DNA of 64,000 nt from Marinilabiliaceae bacterium ANBcel2 (GCA_029688995.1 JARULA010000001.1:62001-126000); one strand, 5' to 3'. Shown: positions 1 to 8,587, numbered from the stretch's first letter. Numbers and translations are program-made. Notes: generated from the sequence alone by a model not told the origin.

Positions 1-499
1 AACTTTTATATTTTGATTCTACTTTATCTGCTTTTGCTTCTATATCATCTTTTATCGCCTCAGTTTGTTTGTTAAGTTCCTCCCAATTTTCTGCGGCTAA
101 GTCTTTAGAAACATCTGCAACATCGCTCATTTCCTGCTTTACATCTTTCAAAGTAGTTTCCTTTTTTTTGTTAGAAGACAAACCGCAAGATGCTAATATT
201 AAGGCTAATACTATAATTGTAAACAAGGACTTTAACTTGTCAAATCCTTCCTTAAATGAATCAGAGACAGATAAAAATGCATCCTTGGTATCTTCCCATT
301 TATCTTCCGCTGCATTTTTCAAATCAGCATATTTGCTTTCTAAATCAGATTTTTTAGATTCTAATTCCTTGATAGTTTCTTCATATTCGGATTTAGCATC
401 TTCTTTTACCGACTCTCTTTTAGCCTTAAACTCATTGATTTTTGCTGAAACTTCATCAATAGATTGTTTCGCTTTTGCTTTGAATTCTTCTTTGTTCAT
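1..499 (-). CDS. Coiled-coil stress-type protein fused to a lipoprotein-like segment (3' partial)
   Basis: The frame starts at the ATG at 499 and runs off the left edge with at least 166 codons and no stop. Residues 1-93 are a charged Lys/Glu coiled coil of the kind found in small Bacteroidota sll1863-like stress proteins, which are normally about 95 residues long and end near this point. Residues 94-104 are hydrophobic (TIIVLALILAS) and lead into Cys105-Gly106, a textbook lipobox. A second Lys/Glu-rich helical region follows. A lipobox in mid-protein is unusual. Either two neighbouring genes have fused, or a second product starts internally; Leu92 is a TTG codon (226-224) directly before the hydrophobic stretch. 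The function is unknown. The reading frame was checked base by base and has no stop in the window. Confidence 0.7.
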   Translation of the reverse strand, partial: MNKEEFKAKAKQSIDEVSAKINEFKAKRESVKEDAKSEYEETIKELESKKSDLESKYADLKNAAEDKWEDTKDAFLSVSDSFKEGFDKLKSLFTIIVLALILASCGLSSNKKKETTLKDVKQEMSDVADVSKDLAAENWEELNKQTEAIKDDIEAKADKVESKYKS

Positions 500-842
500 T
501 TTGTTTAAATTTTAAATGATAATAATTGTTCCTGCTCGTAAAGCGTTTCGGATTTCGCTTATTTTATATTTTTGCTAAGCAATACTTGAATTTTTTTTTA
601 ACCTTCTCATACCATTTAACTTCAGATGTATTAGTATCTTACTTTTCAGTATAATTTTTTTCGCCAATCAATAAGCCAAATGGTTTAAGTTCATTAAATT
701 GTTCGCAAACTACTTTTAACATAGCCGCAAAAGGGTTTATTTTGATTTAATTTCCAATAATTTTTGGGCTTAAAAAATTATCAGTTAATAACTGTAAAGA
801 CCCAAACAGAATAGCAATATACAATGCAATTCATAGTAGATC
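500..842. other. Intergenic stretch without a recognised gene
   Basis: AT-rich DNA between the coiled-coil/lipoprotein gene, which starts at 499 and reads left, and the transposase remnant. It should carry the promoter of the gene at 1-499. I found no open frame with recognisable protein character and no clear hairpin. The sequence AAGGGTCAACGCATTT at its right end (about 843-858) may be the outer end of the insertion-sequence remnant, but I found no matching second end. Confidence 0.4.
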
Positions 843-1095
843 AAGGGTCAACGCATTTAAATTTTTATAATATCCAGTAAAAATTTATTATCCCATCCGG
901 CTCTCACTCTTTTTGATTTAAGACTTCCTTTGGATTGATCTTTTTTTAATATGTTCAGAGCCATTTTTTGTATTAAAGCAAAGTTTTCAGCAGACCGTCC
1001 ATTTCTTTTTCGTTGGTAATCTTCATTAAAGACCATGTCCAAAGTCCAATGTAAGGAATTCTCCACACCCCAATGCATCCTTATGTATTTATTGA
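843..1095 (-). mobile_element. ISAs1-family transposase remnant (C-terminal end only)
   Basis: The frame ending at 857 encodes about 75 residues that match the end of ISAs1/H-repeat transposases: HWGVENSLHWTLD, then a NED acidic motif, SAEN, and a basic tail. Family members have about 370 residues, so nearly 300 are missing. That includes most of the DDE catalytic core apart from the final acidic motif. The homology begins near 1095, where it abuts another broken gene. The ATG at 1078 is internal to the family sequence and not a true start. I infer a decayed insertion sequence. The left end is lost and the right end near 843 is tentative. Confidence 0.75.
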
Positions 1096-1526
1096 AATCA
1101 ATGTATTAACCTCATAAACGCCTGTAAAAAGATCATAATTTCCATCATTATCGATATCTGCAAATCGTATAGTAACAATGTAAGGTATTTCAAGGTAAGT
1201 CTCAGCATCCGATTTCAGATAGTCTTTAAAAGAGAAGTTTCCCTCTCCATCATTTATAAATATTGATATTTGACCTTCTCCTTCTATAGAGTTAAAATTA
1301 TCTGCAAACGAAATTGATCCACTATCAGGTAACGGCTTAGGGGGCTCATGTTCCGAAGGCATTAATTTACTTATAAATAATTCAGGTGTACCACTGCCTG
1401 TGATATCAAAAAAAGTAAAATCAATTAAATAATCATCGAACTTTATTTTTTCACCATCGGCCTTTAAAAAACCTTGTTTTTCAAAAAAACCATTTTCATC
1501 TTCTTCATAAATTTTTATTTTTAGTT
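1081..1526 (-). pseudogene. FG-GAP/VCBS-like protein fragment, both ends broken
   Basis: An open frame runs from just after a stop near 1527, inside the end of bioD, to a stop at 1081. It has no plausible start codon before the ATG at 1362. It encodes about 148 residues with acidic Ca2+-binding-type turns such as FADIDNDGNYDL and FDITGSGTPEL, typical of FG-GAP or VCBS repeats in secreted beta-propellers. The last few codons probably already lie in insertion-sequence DNA, because the ISAs1 transposase tail begins in another frame at about 1095. I read this as an internal piece of a surface-protein gene cut by the insertion on one side and by deletion next to bioD on the other. A short functional protein starting at 1362 cannot be excluded. 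Confidence 0.55.
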
Positions 1527-2210
1527 CTTAATGAAACGTTCAATAATACGCTTAATTAATTGAGGTGAACTCTCTTTTAAAAAATCACTATGAATTACTT
1601 CTATTCCAGGATATTTGTCAACAATATAATCTTGTATAAATGAAAAAGAACTGGCACTAATTTTCACATCATGAGTATTAAAACTATTATAAACTACTGC
1701 TCTTAAATTTAGATTATTATTAACACAATAATCTATACTCAATATAGTATGATTAATGCTTCCTAAATGAGATGAACTAACAAGAATTAGAGGCAATTTA
1801 TTATTTAGAATATAATCAGCTGTTATTATGTTATTTGCCAATGGCACACAAAGTCCGCCTGCGCCTTCGCTTAATATTATATCATATTTTTGCTCTAAAA
1901 ACTTAATGTTTTCATTAATCTTTATAAGATCAACCGATTGTTTGTCAATTAAGGCTGAGAGATGTGGAGATGCAGGGAATGAATAAACCATAGGACATGT
2001 GACTCCCTCTATATCTTCAGGAAAAAGATCGGCATTCATTATTCTGCGATGAGCTATTATATCATCTGCAATACCTGTAGAACCAGTTTGAACAATTTTT
2101 GATGTTATACAATTAATACCTGCGCTTATAAGTTTTAAAGCAATTAATCCGGTAATATATGTTTTACCGCAATCGGTATCTATTCCACTTATAAATATCT
2201 GTTTATGCAT
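1521..2210 (-). CDS. bioD: Dethiobiotin synthetase
   Basis: ATP-dependent dethiobiotin synthetase (229 aa) carries out the penultimate step of biotin synthesis, closing the ureido ring of 7,8-diaminopelargonate with CO2. The N-terminus has the family's variant P-loop GIDTDCGKT (residues 9-17), and the central SEGAGGLCVPL segment matches the conserved EGAGG motif. The length is typical (about 210-240 aa). It is the last gene of the leftward biotin operon, 53 nt after bioC. The decayed gene stump at 1081-1526 directly abuts its 3' end. Assignment is secure from the motifs and the operon. Confidence 0.95.
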   Translation of the reverse strand: MHKQIFISGIDTDCGKTYITGLIALKLISAGINCITSKIVQTGSTGIADDIIAHRRIMNADLFPEDIEGVTCPMVYSFPASPHLSALIDKQSVDLIKINENIKFLEQKYDIILSEGAGGLCVPLANNIITADYILNNKLPLILVSSSHLGSINHTILSIDYCVNNNLNLRAVVYNSFNTHDVKISASSFSFIQDYIVDKYPGIEVIHSDFLKESSPQLIKRIIERFIKN

Positions 2211-2263
2211 TTTATTAAAATTAATATTATGAATAAGGTGCTATAAAACAGGCTGCATTAAAG

Positions 2264-3034
2264 CTATTTTTTAACGGCTATTACTACTAAAGGGTGGTAA
2301 GTAAGGGTTACATGATTGAGGTCAGCCGAAAATTTTCTGGCATAATCTCCAGTAAATTCTTTTATTGAAGATTTACCAAACTGAGCTCTTCTAACTCCAT
2401 TAACTCCGGTTTTTTTTAAATGATGTAAAACTTCCAAAGGGTTTTTAAAAGTTATCACTTCATACCACTCTTTTGAATAGATAATATCAAATTGTTTTGA
2501 TAACATATATGTAAGCTCATTTAATGTATAATAGCTTAAACCTATATTCGTAATTGATGAGATTTCATAAAAATTGTCTTCTCCAAAAGAGCTAAAAGCA
2601 AATACTCCCCCAGAATTTAAACTTTTGCAAACCTTTTGAAAAAAGGACTTTTGATGGTTAAACCATTGGATTGTGGAGCTAGAAATAACGGCATCTAATT
2701 GTGATGGAAAGTCGATTGTCTCCGCATCTCCTTCAAAAAAAACCAGAGGAACGCTATAGCGTTTTGCTAAACATTCAATCACCTGCCGTGAATAGGAAGT
2801 TATATCGTTACACCACATCTTTTGAAAGCTAATATGCTTAACAATTTTTTCTGTTAAAAATCCGCTACCACAACCAATTTCCATTAAACGTGATGAGGGA
2901 GGCATATATAAGGAAGAGATTTTGGAAGCTAAAAACAGAGCAATATCTTTTTGCACAGCTGCTTGCTGATGATATTCGGTCAATGATTTATTAAACCGTC
3001 TTTTTACAATACTTTTATCGATTAAATTCTTCAA
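2264..3034 (-). CDS. bioC: Malonyl-ACP O-methyltransferase
   Basis: SAM-dependent methyltransferase (256 aa). In the BioC pathway it methylates the free carboxyl of malonyl-ACP so that the fatty-acid synthase can elongate it to pimeloyl-ACP methyl ester. The N-terminal KRRFNKSLTEYHQQA segment is characteristic of BioC, and motif I (LMEIGCGSGF, residues 50-59) forms the SAM site. A mid-protein SSSTIQW stretch matches motif IV of the family. It lies 8 nt after bioG and upstream of bioD, and the pairing with BioG, its demethylating partner, supports the specific function over a generic methyltransferase. Confidence 0.93.
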   Translation of the reverse strand: MKNLIDKSIVKRRFNKSLTEYHQQAAVQKDIALFLASKISSLYMPPSSRLMEIGCGSGFLTEKIVKHISFQKMWCNDITSYSRQVIECLAKRYSVPLVFFEGDAETIDFPSQLDAVISSSTIQWFNHQKSFFQKVCKSLNSGGVFAFSSFGEDNFYEISSITNIGLSYYTLNELTYMLSKQFDIIYSKEWYEVITFKNPLEVLHHLKKTGVNGVRRAQFGKSSIKEFTGDYARKFSADLNHVTLTYHPLVVIAVKK

Positions 3035-3042
3035 TACTATCT

Positions 3043-3708
3043 TTATTTTAGGCTTTTTAAAATATCATCCCAACAACTAAATTGTAAAAAGGGATAATGA
3101 GGCATGTCAATAATTTTGTAGAATGATCTATTATGCCAGTAGTTCAACTGATTTTTGCAAGAAAAGATTAAATCTCTTGTTCCTATTAAAGAATAGTCGA
3201 AAGAGAAATCACATACAGTTTTTTTTAACAAATGATTATAAATAACCGACAACTCCTCTTTTTGATTTTGAATAGCTCTTCTATTAAATATTACTGATTG
3301 ATTTAATGTTTCTTTTGATGATCTCCCCAAAATGCGATCGTTAAAACTTTCACGATTTTTTTGGTTCCATTGTTTAAGGGTTGCTCTAAAAATATCAGGA
3401 TCAATTCCCTCTTTTATATCTACAGGATTGCAAGTTCCATTAATAGCTACTGATTTTTGAATTGACAAAGAACTGTTAGACAATACATAAGAGGCCACCC
3501 AAACGCCCAACGACCAGGCAACTACATATATAATTGAGTACTCTTTAAAAAGAGAGGCAGTAAAATCAAAAACTCTATAATCATTTAACTCAATCAAATC
3601 ATAATCACCAATTTTCAAATGGTTTACTACACAAGAATCCATCCCCCAGCCATTAAAAAAAATTATAAGTCGGGAATTACCTTTATTTTTTAACCATTTT
3701 TTTTTCAT
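3043..3708 (-). CDS. bioG: Pimeloyl-ACP methyl ester esterase, BioG type
   Basis: Alpha/beta-hydrolase of the BioG/DUF452 family (221 aa). It replaces BioH and removes the methyl group from pimeloyl-ACP methyl ester, ending the BioC cycle. Visible features are the oxyanion-region motif FFNGWGMD (residues 17-24), a nucleophile elbow WSLG with Ser66, and a C-terminal MPHYPFLQF motif with the likely catalytic His204. The ATG overlaps the bioF stop by 4 nt (ATGA), which points to translational coupling. BioG encoded in the biotin operon next to bioC is a known arrangement in Bacteroidota. Confidence 0.92.
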   Translation of the reverse strand: MKKKWLKNKGNSRLIIFFNGWGMDSCVVNHLKIGDYDLIELNDYRVFDFTASLFKEYSIIYVVAWSLGVWVASYVLSNSSLSIQKSVAINGTCNPVDIKEGIDPDIFRATLKQWNQKNRESFNDRILGRSSKETLNQSVIFNRRAIQNQKEELSVIYNHLLKKTVCDFSFDYSLIGTRDLIFSCKNQLNYWHNRSFYKIIDMPHYPFLQFSCWDDILKSLK

Positions 3709-4814
3709 GAATAATATTCATTTAAAAGTTGATATATATACAGTAATTGGTTACAATTTATACCTGCATTAAGAGAGAATCGCAAGCGGGCTAAACCTTT
3801 AGGAACCGTTGGGTGACGCACTGGCAAAACGTTATACCCGTTACTAAACAGGTGTTTTGATAAATTAAGAGCCTTTTCACTAGACCCTACTATAAAAGGT
3901 ATAATATGATTCTTAGAACCTGTATTTAACATTGTGCCAAACCATATTGACATATTTTTTAATTTTTCGCGCTCATCTTTCATGGTTTGCATATATTCAA
4001 ATATAAATAGAGACCAGGCCATATTAATTGGTGGTAAAGCAGTAGTGTATATAAAACTTCGAGAAAAATTTATAAGATACTCTTTAAAAATATGCTTACA
4101 AACAACATATGCTCCAACAGATGCCAAAGCTTTCCCAAAAGTGCCCACAATAAAATCAACATCCTGAATAGAGTTATACTCCTCAGCACAACCCAATCCA
4201 TTTATTCCACGAACACCAACGGCATGAGCTTCATCTAAATATAAAAAACAGCCATATTTTTCTCTAAGCTCAACTAACCTTTTAATATCAGCAACATCAC
4301 CATCCATGCTAAAGACAGTCTCACTTACTATAAAGACCTTATCATAATACCCTCTTTTAATAATGAGTAGCTGCTCTAAATGATCATAATCCAAATGCTT
4401 ATATCTAACAAAGTCGGCTCTACTTAATCTTGCACCATCAATAACACTTGCATGAATTAACTTATCTGCAATGATTAAATCTTTATTATCAGGTATTGAA
4501 GATAAAACACCAATATTAGCATGATAACCACTATTAAAAAAAATAGCCCCTTCTGCATTATAACTTTCTGCAATAAAACTTTCCAACTTAGAATGAAGAT
4601 TAAGATTTGCTCCTAATAATCGTGAAGAACCCGAGCCAAAATGACTCTCTTGACAAAAAGACAGAAAAAATTTTTGATGCAAAGTTGAGTTATGGTTAAT
4701 ACCAAGATAATCATTAGAAGATAAGTCAATTAACCCCTCAGATTTTTTGTCAGGTAAAACCCTATAATTACTCCTCTCCTTTAATTTATTAAGCTGTAAA
4801 ATATACTTCTTCAT
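3705..4814 (-). CDS. bioF: 8-amino-7-oxononanoate synthase
   Basis: PLP-dependent alpha-oxoamine synthase (369 aa from the ATG at 4814). It condenses pimeloyl-ACP with alanine to give 8-amino-7-oxononanoate. Key motifs are LSSNDYLG near the N-terminus, FNSGYHAN, LDEAHAVGV (from Leu193), and GTFGKALASVGAY with Schiff-base Lys228. I chose the ATG at 4814 over an upstream in-frame GTG at 4829 because it gives the usual family N-terminus and starts 1 nt beyond the bioA stop. Third catalytic gene of the operon, and coupled to bioG by a 4-nt overlap. Confidence 0.95.
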   Translation of the reverse strand: MKKYILQLNKLKERSNYRVLPDKKSEGLIDLSSNDYLGINHNSTLHQKFFLSFCQESHFGSGSSRLLGANLNLHSKLESFIAESYNAEGAIFFNSGYHANIGVLSSIPDNKDLIIADKLIHASVIDGARLSRADFVRYKHLDYDHLEQLLIIKRGYYDKVFIVSETVFSMDGDVADIKRLVELREKYGCFLYLDEAHAVGVRGINGLGCAEEYNSIQDVDFIVGTFGKALASVGAYVVCKHIFKEYLINFSRSFIYTTALPPINMAWSLFIFEYMQTMKDEREKLKNMSIWFGTMLNTGSKNHIIPFIVGSSEKALNLSKHLFSNGYNVLPVRHPTVPKGLARLRFSLNAGINCNQLLYIYQLLNEYYS

Positions 4815-4815
4815 T

Positions 4816-6096
4816 TCAACAATAAACACTATTTATTACATTACATATACCTTGAGTAAGTTTTCTCAACTCTTCTTTTGAAATAATAAACGGAGGCATA
4901 GTATATATTAAACGACCAAAAGGTCTAAGCCATACACCTTGTTTTAAGCACTCTTTTTGAATTACAGCCATATCAACACTCTCCTTCATTTCAACAACTC
5001 CAATAGCTCCCAAAATTCTTACATCAGCTACTGCATCATTATCTCTAAGTGTCCCCAGAACCTCTTCTAATTGATTAGCAATGGCAGATATATCATACTT
5101 ACATTTCTGTAACAATCTAACACTTGCCAAAGCAACTGAACACGCTAAAGGGTTTCCCATGAAGGTTGGACCGTGCATAAAAACCCCCGGATCCCCATTA
5201 GAGATTGTATGGGCAATTTTACCTGTACAAAAAGTAGCTGCAAAAGAGAGGTACCCTCCAGTAATAGCTTTACCAACACACATAATGTCAGGAGAAACAT
5301 TAGAAAAATCTGATGCAAACATTTTTCCGGTTCGCCCAAATCCTGTGGCGATCTCATCAATAATTAATAACACACCATATTTGTCGCATAACTGCTTTAC
5401 CAAGTTAAGATAACCGGGATGATAAAAGCGCATCCCCCCTGCACCTTGAACTATAGGCTCTAATATAAATGCTGCTAACTGTTTATGATTCTCTCTAAAA
5501 AATAGTACTAACTGCTCTTCATCTAATTCAAAATTATCATCATAAAAAGAACATCTAGGCGATGGAGTAAAATGTTGAATATTCAATTTATTATTAAAAA
5601 TATGATGCATGCCTGTAACAGGATCACAAACCGACATAGCATGCCAGGTATCTCCATGATAACCATTTTTTATTGTAGCAAACTGTTTTTTAAAATCCAT
5701 ACCTTTAGAGTACCAGTACTGTAAAGCCATTTTCATAGCCACCTCTACCGCAACAGAACCTGAATCAGAATAAAAAACATGCTCCAATCCACGAGGAACA
5801 ATGCTTAAAAGCTCTTTTGCCAATGTAACAGCAGGCCGATGTGTTAATCCACCAAACATTACATGAGACATTCTTTCTAACTGAGTAGTAATAGCCTCAT
5901 TAAGACAAGGGTGATTATATCCATGTATAGCGGCCCACCAACTTGACATGCCATCTATAAGAATTTTTCCATTTTCCAGATATAGATAAACACCTTCGGC
6001 CCTTTCAACTAAAATATTTGGACTCGATGAGAGAGCCGATGAGTATGGATGCCAAATATGTTTTTGATCAAAGGATAATATACTATTAGTTTCCAT
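4816..6096 (-). CDS. bioA: Adenosylmethionine-8-amino-7-oxononanoate aminotransferase
   Basis: Class III PLP aminotransferase (426 aa) that makes 7,8-diaminopelargonate using SAM as amino donor. The SSWWAAIHGY segment (residues 51-60) is the BioA signature that separates it from other class III enzymes. DEIATGFGRTG (247-257) and Schiff-base Lys276 in VGKAITGGY complete the active site. The ATG at 6096 is preferred to a TTG two codons upstream. It overlaps the 3' end of bioB by 11 nt, consistent with coupled translation. Confidence 0.95.
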   Translation of the reverse strand: METNSILSFDQKHIWHPYSSALSSSPNILVERAEGVYLYLENGKILIDGMSSWWAAIHGYNHPCLNEAITTQLERMSHVMFGGLTHRPAVTLAKELLSIVPRGLEHVFYSDSGSVAVEVAMKMALQYWYSKGMDFKKQFATIKNGYHGDTWHAMSVCDPVTGMHHIFNNKLNIQHFTPSPRCSFYDDNFELDEEQLVLFFRENHKQLAAFILEPIVQGAGGMRFYHPGYLNLVKQLCDKYGVLLIIDEIATGFGRTGKMFASDFSNVSPDIMCVGKAITGGYLSFAATFCTGKIAHTISNGDPGVFMHGPTFMGNPLACSVALASVRLLQKCKYDISAIANQLEEVLGTLRDNDAVADVRILGAIGVVEMKESVDMAVIQKECLKQGVWLRPFGRLIYTMPPFIISKEELRKLTQGICNVINSVYC

Positions 6097-7054
6097 TATC
6101 AATTTTTAATCCTGCATTAGTAATTATTTCTATATCTTCATTAATTGTTAAACCCGTTGAAGTAAGATAATTTCCAGTAAGAAGAGCACTAATTCCTGCT
6201 TTCAACATTCGATGCTGAAAGTTTTTAGTTTGTACTCTCCCGCCCGCTAAACGTAAATTAGCTGATGGTAAAACAAATCTAAAAAGTGCAATTGAAGTGA
6301 TTATCTCTTCCTCACTTAAAGGCGGCATATTCTCTAAGGCTGTTCCTTTTATTGGCTGCAAAATATTAATAGGAACAGAAGTAATGTTTAGGCGACGAAG
6401 TAAAAATGCCATTTCAATGCGTTGACTCATCGTTTCTCCCATACCAATAATAACTCCTGAGCAAACTTTCAAACCAACTTCTTGAGCACATTTTATAGTA
6501 TAAATTTTCTCCTCAATTGTATGTTTAGATACCAATTCAGAAAAATAAGAAGGTGCTGTTTCAATATTACAATGATAACAAGAGACATTAGCCTCATTCT
6601 TTAATCGGGATAATTGAGCTTTAGTAACCAACCCCATAGATGCACATAATTTAACTGAGCTTTTTTTTGAAATTTGCTTATAAATAGAAATAAGCTTATT
6701 AAGGCTATTATTATCAACAGATCTACCACTAGTAACCAATGAGTGGCGATTAACCCCCTGACTAGAGTTTACTATAGCATCATTAACAGCATCTTCATCC
6801 TTAATAATTTCATAATAATCAATATTACTTTTGCTATAGACAGACTGAGAACACCATTTGCAATCCTGTAAACAGTTTCCTGATTTAGCATTAGTTATGG
6901 AGCAAAGCTCTATTATATCACCTAAAAAAAAATCCCTAATCAAATTAGCTGCACTATATAAATCCTCTTTATCCAGTGTGCTACTTAATTCTAAAACTTC
7001 GTTAAATGTTAATTCCTCACCATTTAATACTCTCTTTTTTAAAATCTCTATCAT
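6086..7054 (-). CDS. bioB: Biotin synthase
   Basis: Radical SAM enzyme (322 aa from the ATG at 7054) that inserts sulfur into dethiobiotin. The radical SAM cluster motif C-x3-C-x2-C is C61, C65 and C68 (CLQDCKWCSQS). Later segments such as YHCNIETAP and LRLAGGR are typical BioB sequences that bind the second, sacrificial iron-sulfur cluster. The frame stays open to a TTG at 7117, but the residues before Met(7054) do not look like the family and would leave no gap after the preceding gene. Second gene of the operon. Confidence 0.95.
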   Translation of the reverse strand: MIEILKKRVLNGEELTFNEVLELSSTLDKEDLYSAANLIRDFFLGDIIELCSITNAKSGNCLQDCKWCSQSVYSKSNIDYYEIIKDEDAVNDAIVNSSQGVNRHSLVTSGRSVDNNSLNKLISIYKQISKKSSVKLCASMGLVTKAQLSRLKNEANVSCYHCNIETAPSYFSELVSKHTIEEKIYTIKCAQEVGLKVCSGVIIGMGETMSQRIEMAFLLRRLNITSVPINILQPIKGTALENMPPLSEEEIITSIALFRFVLPSANLRLAGGRVQTKNFQHRMLKAGISALLTGNYLTSTGLTINEDIEIITNAGLKIDNGN

Positions 7055-7083
7055 AAAAACAGTAAAAAAACCCACATTCTGCT

Positions 7084-7422
7084 TTAACGCAAAACATGGG
7101 CATATGTAATAAAACAATACTTATAACGAGAGATATATACCTCTATATCTCTATCAACAAAGAGCAATTCAAAAAACAGAACTAGCTCCCAAAAATTAAA
7201 AAAATCATCATCATCTTTTACTATATCATCATCTTTCGCAAAACCAACTTTTTGCAAAATAGATATAACCCTATTATTCTTGAGCAATGAGGCTTCGCAA
7301 ACATCAAAAGATAATTGAGCAATATGAATAGTCTTCTTCAGACTGGAAAATATAGCATAACTCCTTCTGCTCCAACGAGAGAAAACCACTACATCTCTAT
7401 TTTCCAGATAAATTTTAATCAT
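7084..7422 (-). CDS. Uncharacterised 112-aa protein, first gene of the biotin operon
   Basis: I do not recognise this family. The protein begins MIKIYLENRDVVVFSRWSRR, a basic and aromatic start without a signal peptide or lipobox. It then has a mixed hydrophobic/acidic middle with a run of aspartates (KDDDIVKDDDD-like) and an aromatic, hydrophobic C-terminal part. It reads in the same direction as bioB, ends 29 nt before bioB, and lies directly behind the operon's presumed promoter, so it is probably co-transcribed with biotin synthesis. Possible roles include a small regulator or an accessory protein, but nothing in the sequence proves either. Confidence 0.7.
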   Translation of the reverse strand: MIKIYLENRDVVVFSRWSRRSYAIFSSLKKTIHIAQLSFDVCEASLLKNNRVISILQKVGFAKDDDIVKDDDDFFNFWELVLFFELLFVDRDIEVYISRYKYCFITYAHVLR

Positions 7423-7523
7423 TATGCAAATTTAATAAAAAACAAAACCAAAAAGTAGAAATTATAATTTGTCATCTATATATAGAGTTCACATAATAAT
7501 ATAACAAAAGAAAAAAATCTAAG

Positions 7524-7603
7524 TTTGTAACTTTTTGATTTAAAACAGGCACAAAACATTACAAAACATTACAAAAAGAATAAAAAAAGCACCGATTTGT
7601 AAT
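7524..7603. promoter_or_regulatory. Cluster of four TTTGTAA half-sites between the biotin operon and ddh
   Basis: The 259-bp divergent intergenic region holds TTTGTAAC at 7524-7531, two tandem copies of ACAAAACATT giving ATTACAAA at 7558-7565 and 7568-7575, and TTTGTAAT at 7596-7603. ATTACAAA (7568) and TTTGTAAT (7596) form a perfect 8-bp inverted repeat with a 20-nt spacer. The half-site resembles the TTGTAAAC arm of known BirA biotin operators, which are also widely spaced inverted repeats. A biotin-responsive operator is therefore a reasonable inference, though regulation of ddh or chance in AT-rich DNA remain possible. Confidence 0.4.
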
Positions 7604-7681
7604 TCTGAATTATTTTTTTGATATTTGTCTTATGTTTATCTAATATAAATAAAGCTAATATTAATTTTAAAAACAGATATT

Positions 7682-8587
7682 ATGAGCAAAATTAAAATTG
7701 CAGTAGTAAGTTACGGTAACATTGGAAAATTTGCAGTAGAAGCAGTAAATGCAGCTCCTGATATGGAGTTGGCAGGTGTAGTACGTCGAGCAGGCTCAGC
7801 AGGCAACAATCCGCCTGAACTTGCAAATGTTAAAGTTGTGTCAGATATATCTGATCTGGGAAAGGTAGATGTTGCAGTTCTTTGCTCTCCTACAAGAAGC
7901 ATCCCTGAAGTAGCCAGCGCGATTTTGGCTAAAGGTATATGTACAGTTGACAGTTTTGATATTCACGGTGATGAAATGCTTGATTTGCGTAAATTGTTAG
8001 ATGAAACCGGCAAAAAGCACAAAACAGCATCTATTATTTCAGCAGGATGGGATCCCGGAAGTGATTCTGTAATAAGAACTCTGCTAAAGGCTATGGCTCC
8101 AAAAGGATTAACATATACCAATTTTGGACCGGGTATGAGTATGGGGCACTCGGTTGCTGCAAAAGGTAAAGAGGGTGTAAAAGATGCTTTATCAATGACT
8201 ATTCCAACAGGAACGGGAGTTCACCGTCGTATGGTCTATATTGAAGTGGAAGATGGTGCTGATCCTGAAAAAGTAGTTGAAAACATTAAAAGTGACAGCT
8301 ACTTTACCAAGGATGAAACACACATAATTCCTGTACCTTCGGTAGATGAACTAAAAGACATGGGACATGGCGTAAAGTTAGAACACAAAGGAGTTTCGGG
8401 ACAAACGCAAAATCAAATATTTGAGTTTAACATGAAAATTAATAATCCGGCACTAACTTCTCAAATTTTGATATCATGTGCAAGAGCTGTTATTAAACAG
8501 CAGCCTGGAGCATACACAATGCTTGAGGTACCTCCAATTGATTATCTTGCAGGAGACAAAGATGAACTTTTAAAAACCTTAGTATAA
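7682..8587 (+). CDS. ddh: meso-Diaminopimelate D-dehydrogenase
   Basis: NADPH-dependent dehydrogenase (301 aa). It converts L-2-amino-6-oxopimelate (tetrahydrodipicolinate) directly into meso-diaminopimelate for lysine and peptidoglycan, bypassing the succinylase or acetylase routes. The N-terminal Rossmann motif is VVSYGNIGKFAVEA (residues 8-21). The SAGWDPGSDS and FGPGMSMGHS segments are family signatures in the substrate domain, and the length matches characterised enzymes (about 300-326 aa). It is monocistronic: divergent from the biotin operon and followed by a strong terminator. Confidence 0.95.
   Translation: MSKIKIAVVSYGNIGKFAVEAVNAAPDMELAGVVRRAGSAGNNPPELANVKVVSDISDLGKVDVAVLCSPTRSIPEVASAILAKGICTVDSFDIHGDEMLDLRKLLDETGKKHKTASIISAGWDPGSDSVIRTLLKAMAPKGLTYTNFGPGMSMGHSVAAKGKEGVKDALSMTIPTGTGVHRRMVYIEVEDGADPEKVVENIKSDSYFTKDETHIIPVPSVDELKDMGHGVKLEHKGVSGQTQNQIFEFNMKINNPALTSQILISCARAVIKQQPGAYTMLEVPPIDYLAGDKDELLKTLV

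Noticed and set aside
69-515. Plus-strand open frame of 148 codons at the left edge
   Set aside because: It is the mirror of the minus-strand coiled-coil/lipoprotein gene, which has coherent Lys/Glu helices and a lipobox. The plus-strand translation is Ser/Leu-rich and structureless.
7423-7450. TAAATTTG (minus strand) as the -7 box of the biotin operon
   Set aside because: The match to the Bacteroidota TAnnTTTG element is exact, but it lies only 5 nt from the ATG and the -33 TTTG is at the wrong spacing. In this AT-rich DNA such matches are common.
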